DNA of 64,000 bases, taken from Dendrocalamus latiflorus. Its lineage: Eukaryota > Streptophyta > Magnoliopsida > Poales > Poaceae. Where the stretch lies: positions 26,065,627-26,129,626 of the forward strand of contig CM029645.1 of the NCBI GenBank assembly GCA_017311315.1. The letters are read 5' to 3'. The notes under the pieces were generated by a model. It was not told the DNA's origin. It was given only the letters and a program-made list of their open reading frames with translations, and searched no databases. A program made the translations under genes and the position numbers. Positions within the stretch are counted from its first letter, which is position 1. Every line of letters starts with the position of its first letter. Below are positions 59,263-64,000 of this stretch, piece after piece.

Positions 59263-59398
59263 CTTCTCCTCGACTCCTTCCCCCCTCTCTCCCCAAGGAT
59301 CAAACCCTAGCTCCTGATGAGTCCCTAACCCAGGCGATTCGCGAGACTTTTTTTTTTGATAGAGAAGAGCATGTCTTCCATTAACCATTGACTCTGGG

Positions 59399-59553
59399 GT
59401 TTTTGTAGATTTACCCCACTTTAAAAAGTGCACTTTGTAGATTTGCCCCAGTTGTCTTAATGACATGTGGGTCCTGGACCCACATGTCATTGAGACATCA
59501 TGGGGCAAATCTACAAAGTGCACTCAACAGTGGGGTAAATCTACAATTTTCCC
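59399..59553. mobile_element. Mutator-type MITE inside the LINE
   Basis: The 9-base sequence GACTCTGGG occurs at 59390-59398 and 59554-59562. The ends contain TTGTAGATTTACCCCAC in inverse orientation, and the middle is an almost perfect hairpin around AATGACATGTGGGTCC. Length 155 bases. The 9-base duplication and GGGAAAATT end point to the Mutator superfamily. The truncated LINE copy at 56415 lacks it. Confidence 0.9.
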
Positions 59554-62500
59554 GACTCTGGGTCGATCGCCCGAGACCAGGGCAGTTACAAAGGCGGGGA
59601 CTTGGTTCATAAACATCGCTGAACCCGAGCAAACAACACTCGCCCCATACAGAGCTAGGCTATCAGCCACTTTGTTGCATGATCTTGGGCACGCCCGGAT
59701 CACACAATACTCAAACGTTTCCGCAATGAAGCTTCTGATCTGACGGAGCAAACACCCGTCGACACTCCTATCCAATTCTGTTGAGGTCAGCCCTTTTTGC
59801 AGATTTGTTGCATCTGTTTCGAGTATAATCCGGCTCATTCCCAAGTCAGCAACACGACGAAGGCTCATCAACACTGCCTGTGCTTCCGCATGCAAGGGAC
59901 TCGAAACTCTCTCCAGCCTCCCACATCTCCCTTCCAGGAATTCACCATTGTTGTTACGCGCAACAAAGCCCCATCCGCCCTCTTGTGTATTGGCCTTGAA
60001 AGAAGCATCTGTATTGATTTTGTAAATGTCCTCCGGAGGGGGTTCCCACTTCGAGGACCCATTCGCTCCCTTCTGGCCTTTTGTTTTTTTAAGCTTTTCA
60101 AACTCCTTAACATAATAGTCAATCAAGGAGCAGATTTCTGGGCCCGAGGCTCTACTTTCTCCTGCATTGACTTTGTTTCTTGCTGACCACCAACGCCACA
60201 GAAGAACCCAAACCTGCATCTGGATCCCCGCATCAAGGCTCCATATCATCTTCACTGTTTCTTTTGCCGTCCGACAACTAACAAGTTTGGATCGCACTTG
60301 CTCCAGACTCATCAGCCGCCAGCACTCCTTCACTTTTTTGCAGTTCAGAAAAAGGTGGCCACAGTCCTCGTCAACTCTATTGCACATCGGGCAGATTGTG
60401 TCACGTTTAACACCCCTCCGAGCTATGTTCCTGCCAACAGCCAAACTGTTGTGCGCAAAGCGCCACACGAACATCCTCAATTTATTTGGAGCTTCAATCA
60501 GCCATATCTTCTTCCAGTCAAAACTAGCATCATCTCTCCTCCCCGTCCCAGACCCAGAAGCATCTCTTGCCTGCTCATGTTCCCTCTTCCACAATGCCAC
60601 TTTATAAGCTGATTTAACTGAGAACACCCCTTTTGGGTCAAACTGCCATGCTGGCTAGTCCTCCACTTCTGCATCCATTTGTAGGGCTAAAATGGTTTTC
60701 GCATCCGACTCCCAAAAGGTATCCTTCACCAAATCCTCGTCCCAATCGCCCGTTGCCGGGTTCATAAGCTCAGACACCCGTGTCAGTACCGAAGCACCTC
60801 TGGGGGTTGTTGTTCTGCGAGTCCTTCCGACTGGTATCCAGGGGTCAGACCAAATGTTGAGCGAAGTGCCATTCCCCACCCGCCACACCACTCCCTCTTT
60901 CAGCAGTTGTACTCCTTGCAGAATGCTCCTCCAAGTGTATGAGATGCCTTCCCTTGCCCTACACTGCAGAATATTACTGTTGGGGAAATATTTGGCCTTT
61001 AAAACTTGACTGCAAAGAGTGTCCGGGCTTGTTAGGATTCTCCATGCCTGTCTAGCAAGCATGGCTAGATTGAAAAGATGAAGATCACGGAATCCCAGGC
61101 CCCCTTCCTTCTTTGGTAAAGTCAGTTTGTCCCAGCTCAACCAATGGATCTTATTTTCTTTATCATTCTGGCACCACCACCGCCGCCCTATCATGGAGTT
61201 TAGCTCATCGCAGAGGCCTTTTGTTAGGTCAAAACACGACATGGCATATGTTGGGATAGCTTGGGCAACCGCCTTAATAAGAACCTCCTTCCCAGCCTTT
61301 GACAACAGCTTCTCTTGCCACCCCTGTATCCGCGACCAGATCTTCCTTTTAATGTACCCGAAGGCTTTCTTACGTGATTTGCCAATGGATACAGGGAGCC
61401 CTAGATATTTCTCATTCTTGGCTTCCTGTGAGATGCGTAGCTCCGCTCGGACTTGATCTTTATCCACTTGGCTTGTGTTAGGGCTGAACAGGACCGAAGA
61501 TTTATCTCTATTGATCACCTGGCCTGAAGCTCTCTCATACACATCTAAAATCCTTTGCAATTCCCTAGCATCCTCCTTCTGTGCCCGCATCAAGATAAGG
61601 GAATCGTCCGCAAAGAATAAGTGATTTATTTGTGGCGCCTCCCTACAGACTTTAATTCCCTCAATCTGCCCTTCCTCCTGCGCTTTCTGTAGCATGGCCG
61701 ACAAAGCCTCTGCACAGAGGATGAAAAGGTAGGGACTCAACAGATCTCCTTGTCGAAGCCCCCTTTGTGGGATCACTCTGTTTGAGTAGTTGTCATTCAC
61801 TTTGATTCGGTAGGACACAGTTGTGACGCACATCATGATACGTTCTACCCATCTTTCATGGAAACCCATCTTCTGCATCACTTTCCTCAGGAAGTCCCAC
61901 TCGACCCGGTCATAAGCCTTGCTCATATCAAGCTCTATAGCAGCAACCCCCATTTTCCCTCGTTTGCGTTGATATAAGTAGTGAGTGAACTCATAAGCCA
62001 ACAGCACATTGTCCGTGATCAACCGGCTCGGGACAAAAGCACTTTGAGAAGGTGAGATGATCTCCGGTAAAATATCTTTAAACCGGTTTGCCAGGACTTT
62101 GGAGATGAGCTTGTACGCCACATTGCATAGACTTATGGGCCTAAGATCCTTCAGTTTCTCCGGTTTACTGATATTAGGAATCAGCACAATCACTGTATCA
62201 TTCCACCCTGATGGCATTGTACCCCCATTCAAGACATCCAGCACCTCCTTTTTCACTTTATCGCCTACCAGCACCCAGAATTTCTTGTAGAAAACTGCGG
62301 GGATCCCATCAGTACCAGGAGCTTTCAGGTCCCCCATGCTTTGCAAGGCCTTCCACACCTCCTCATCCGAGAACGGTGCATCCAGGCCCTCATTCATGGC
62401 TTGAGAGACCCGCCTTTGCACACAAGCTAGAACCTCCTCCATGTGATCTCCTGCAGAAGACATGAAAAGTTGCTGGTACTGATTAGCAATAAAAGTTGTT

Positions 62501-63269
62501 AGATGTTTCCCCGCCACCACACCGCCACCATCATCCACCAGCTTTCCCACATGATTTTTCCGCCTTCGCTCCGACGCTTGAGCATGAAAGAACTTTGTAT
62601 TACGGTCCCCCTGGGACAACCATGAGGAGTGGGTTCTTTGTTTCCAGTAGATGTGCTGTTGATCCAGTAACCTCTCCAATTTATACCGCAATCCATGTTC
62701 CTTATTAACTTGGTCTTGGCTGATCCTCCCCCTTCGACATTTTTCAAGATCATTCTTGGCTATTTTAATCCGCTTCTCTAGCTCCCCTAGGACACTGCGG
62801 TCCCAATTCCACAACTCCGATAACACATGTTTTTGAACCTCCAACAGACTAGCCTCCCCCATCTCGAGAGCGTTACTCCAGGCTTCCCCTACCCTAGCCT
62901 CACACTCCTCCTCCTCCAACCATCTTGCTTCAAATTTCTTCATGATCTCCATTGGTTTGTTCCAATTCTTCTTCTCCCTCCCTCCCAAGTCCACTATGAC
63001 AGGTCTATGGTCAGAATGTCTTGGATCGCCATTTATAACTCGAACAAGGGGGAATTTAGCTCTCCAAGAACTATTTGCCACCGCCCTGTCTAGTCTTTTC
63101 CTTACAAAACTCTCTGCTCTATGGTGGTGATTCCTCCAAGTGAACACATCCCCCACAAAACCCAGATCATGTAGGTCGCAATCTACGAGTGCTTCACGGA
63201 AGCTTTCCATACACCTTTCCGATCTTGGAGGACCTCCCTCCTTCTCACAATTGAACATAATTTCATTAA
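59524..63269 (-). pseudogene. LINE ORF2: endonuclease (partial), reverse transcriptase, zinc-binding, RNase H
   Basis: From 63269 the frame encodes the C-terminal part of the AP-endonuclease (DVFTWRN, RLDRAVAN, SDHRPVIVDL), then the RT core (KAPGTDGIPAVFYKKFW, LRPISLCNVAYKLISKVLAN, DMSKAYDRVEW, QRGLRQGDLLSPYLF, FFADDSLIL). Next come a zf-RVT segment (LRMFVWRFAHNSLAVGRNIA, CPMCNRVDEDCGHLFLNC) and an RNase H domain (KINTDASFK, GFVARNNNGEFLEG, HAEAQAVLMSLRR, LETDA). One in-frame TAG at 60655-60657 splits it between RT and the zinc-binding part. The C terminus is altered by the MITE, which brings a stop at 59524. Some host codons upstream of 63269 are fused to the open frame. It is inactive but young-looking. 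Confidence 0.92.
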
Positions 63270-63279
63270 ATTCGCGAGA

Positions 63280-63480
63280 TTTGACTTGCGAGTCGCGAGA
63301 AAGTCGTGTTTTTTTTGTGGCGAGAATGAAGACTACAGCGCCCACCTGTTTCTACAGAAACGGACGGTTGCCGCTCGCTGTATCTGCATCGTGCATCCGT
63401 AAATGCACGGTTCACATCACACCACAGCCCAAACCGCCAGTCTCTGCTTGGAATGACGTGCTTTTTAAGGAGTATATACT
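63280..63480 (-). promoter_or_regulatory. Displaced UBL5 promoter region
   Basis: Sequence that, before the LINE insertion, lay directly upstream of the UBL5 leader. It holds TCTCGCGACTCGC and a GC-rich stretch, followed further out by an ATATACTCC region. The assignment follows from the target duplication; promoter activity is an inference. Confidence 0.45.
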
Positions 63481-64000
63481 ATAATACTTTATTTATATTG
63501 ATTAAAATCATACATAAATCTCTTAGGAATTCATATCGTTGTGATGAGACTAGCGCACACCAGCGCTAGTGTCTTTTTTTTACGAAACATGTTAGTGATA
63601 ATACCACGAGCCTTTGATGACCTTAGCAACAAACAAACGGACATAGCTGGACATCACATCCATTTCACACACATATCCCTCTCCGCGCTAAACTTCTAGT
63701 GATCACCTTCTGTCCACTCCACGGTCAGCCCATGACGTGCATCGTGTCCGCGCTCTCATTGCACACGGCAAATGTCGCACTTGAGCACAGGATCCCCCTC
63801 ACCATCTGTTGTAAAACACACGATAGAAATAGAAAATAAAATAAATTAAAGACACATAAAAAACCTTTATAGAAAAAATACAGATACATAAAAGCAAATC
63901 ACTGCATGAGAAGATATTACAATAAAGTAATTGCTTTTCCTATGAACTACAGGAGTACATATATAGGACAAGAGAGACGAGCCCTACACGGAGAAGGAAA
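63481..64000. other. Right edge, nothing recognised
   Basis: No coding family, TE end or RNA gene was identified in the last 520 bases. Confidence 0.5.

Larger units (their letters stand above)
59347..63269 (-). mobile_element. LINE (non-LTR retrotransposon), 5'-truncated, in the UBL5 leader/promoter
   Basis: Flanked by a 10-base direct repeat ATTCGCGAGA at 59337-59346 and 63270-63279. The poly-A tail (T run at 59347-59357) lies next to UBL5, and the other end is cut inside the endonuclease domain at FNEIMFN. The body encodes ORF2 on the - strand. It carries a 155-base MITE at 59399-59553. The exact target duplication fixes both ends. Confidence 0.93.

Noticed and set aside
59263..59523. N-terminal extension of UBL5 in the same frame
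   Set aside because: It translates the leader, the LINE poly-A tail and a MITE; UBL5 proteins start at MIEV.
1..64000. CRISPR arrays, bacterial operons, tRNA or rRNA genes
   Set aside because: The DNA is plant nuclear. No regular spacer-repeat array or cloverleaf with a GGTTCGAATCC-type arm was found by eye; a covariance-model scan would be decisive for tRNAs and snoRNAs.

Overview
The window is plant nuclear DNA, almost certainly from a grass and most likely rice (Oryza) or a close relative. The support is GT-AG introns, a GC-rich intronless coding exon, Tourist-, Stowaway-, hAT- and Mutator-type MITEs, a Helitron 3' end of the grass type, a Pack-MULE, and coding stretches that I recognise as grass versions of known plant proteins. 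Species and chromosome are inferences; nothing in the sequence names them.

Only four host genes look real. (1) 1605-5655, + strand: the last nine coding exons of a peroxisomal-type long-chain acyl-CoA synthetase (LACS6/7-like), whose 5' part lies outside the window. (2) 17347-18498, - strand: an intronless class-3 lipase of the plastid phospholipase A1-I type. (3) 46513-51767, - strand: a two-exon ASH2/TRAUCO SPRY-domain gene with a 4 kb intron. (4) 59041-59262, - strand: the ubiquitin-like protein UBL5/Hub1. A possible first exon near 24.5 kb and an acidic-repeat exon near 28.4 kb are unassigned.

Most of the rest is transposable element DNA, and several elements carry pieces of host genes. 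A Pack-MULE at 25.2-26.4 kb has about 330-bp terminal inverted repeats, a 10-bp target duplication and two SEC8 (exocyst) exons with their intron. From 29.15 to 40.1 kb lies a Helitron-like complex: a 2.7 kb segment occurs twice as direct copies. Between the copies are PPR4-like and PLAC8/cell-number-regulator-like exon fragments, ending in a Helitron hairpin plus CTAG terminus at 36716. The first copy holds an 830-bp Tourist-like insertion absent from the second, which preserves the empty site. A second Helitron terminus of the same family, in inverse orientation at about 40104, is followed on the - strand by a glutathione reductase pseudogene (41521-43944), exon 1 of an ISWI remodeller (44480-44770) and exon 1 of UAP56 (45003-45118). 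All three point the same way, as expected for a multi-gene-capturing Helitron.

Other elements are: tandem repeats joined to an LTR and primer-binding site at 7.6-10.1 kb; two related LTR-like blocks in opposite orientation on either side of the lipase gene; a decayed hAT element (52.0-55.3 kb) about 260 bp upstream of the TRAUCO start; and a LINE (59.3-63.3 kb) 75 bp upstream of the UBL5 start with a 10-bp target duplication. That LINE itself carries a Mutator-type MITE. The genes do not form a pathway. The unifying theme is transposon-driven capture and shuffling of exons, plus promoter-proximal insertions at two of the four real genes.
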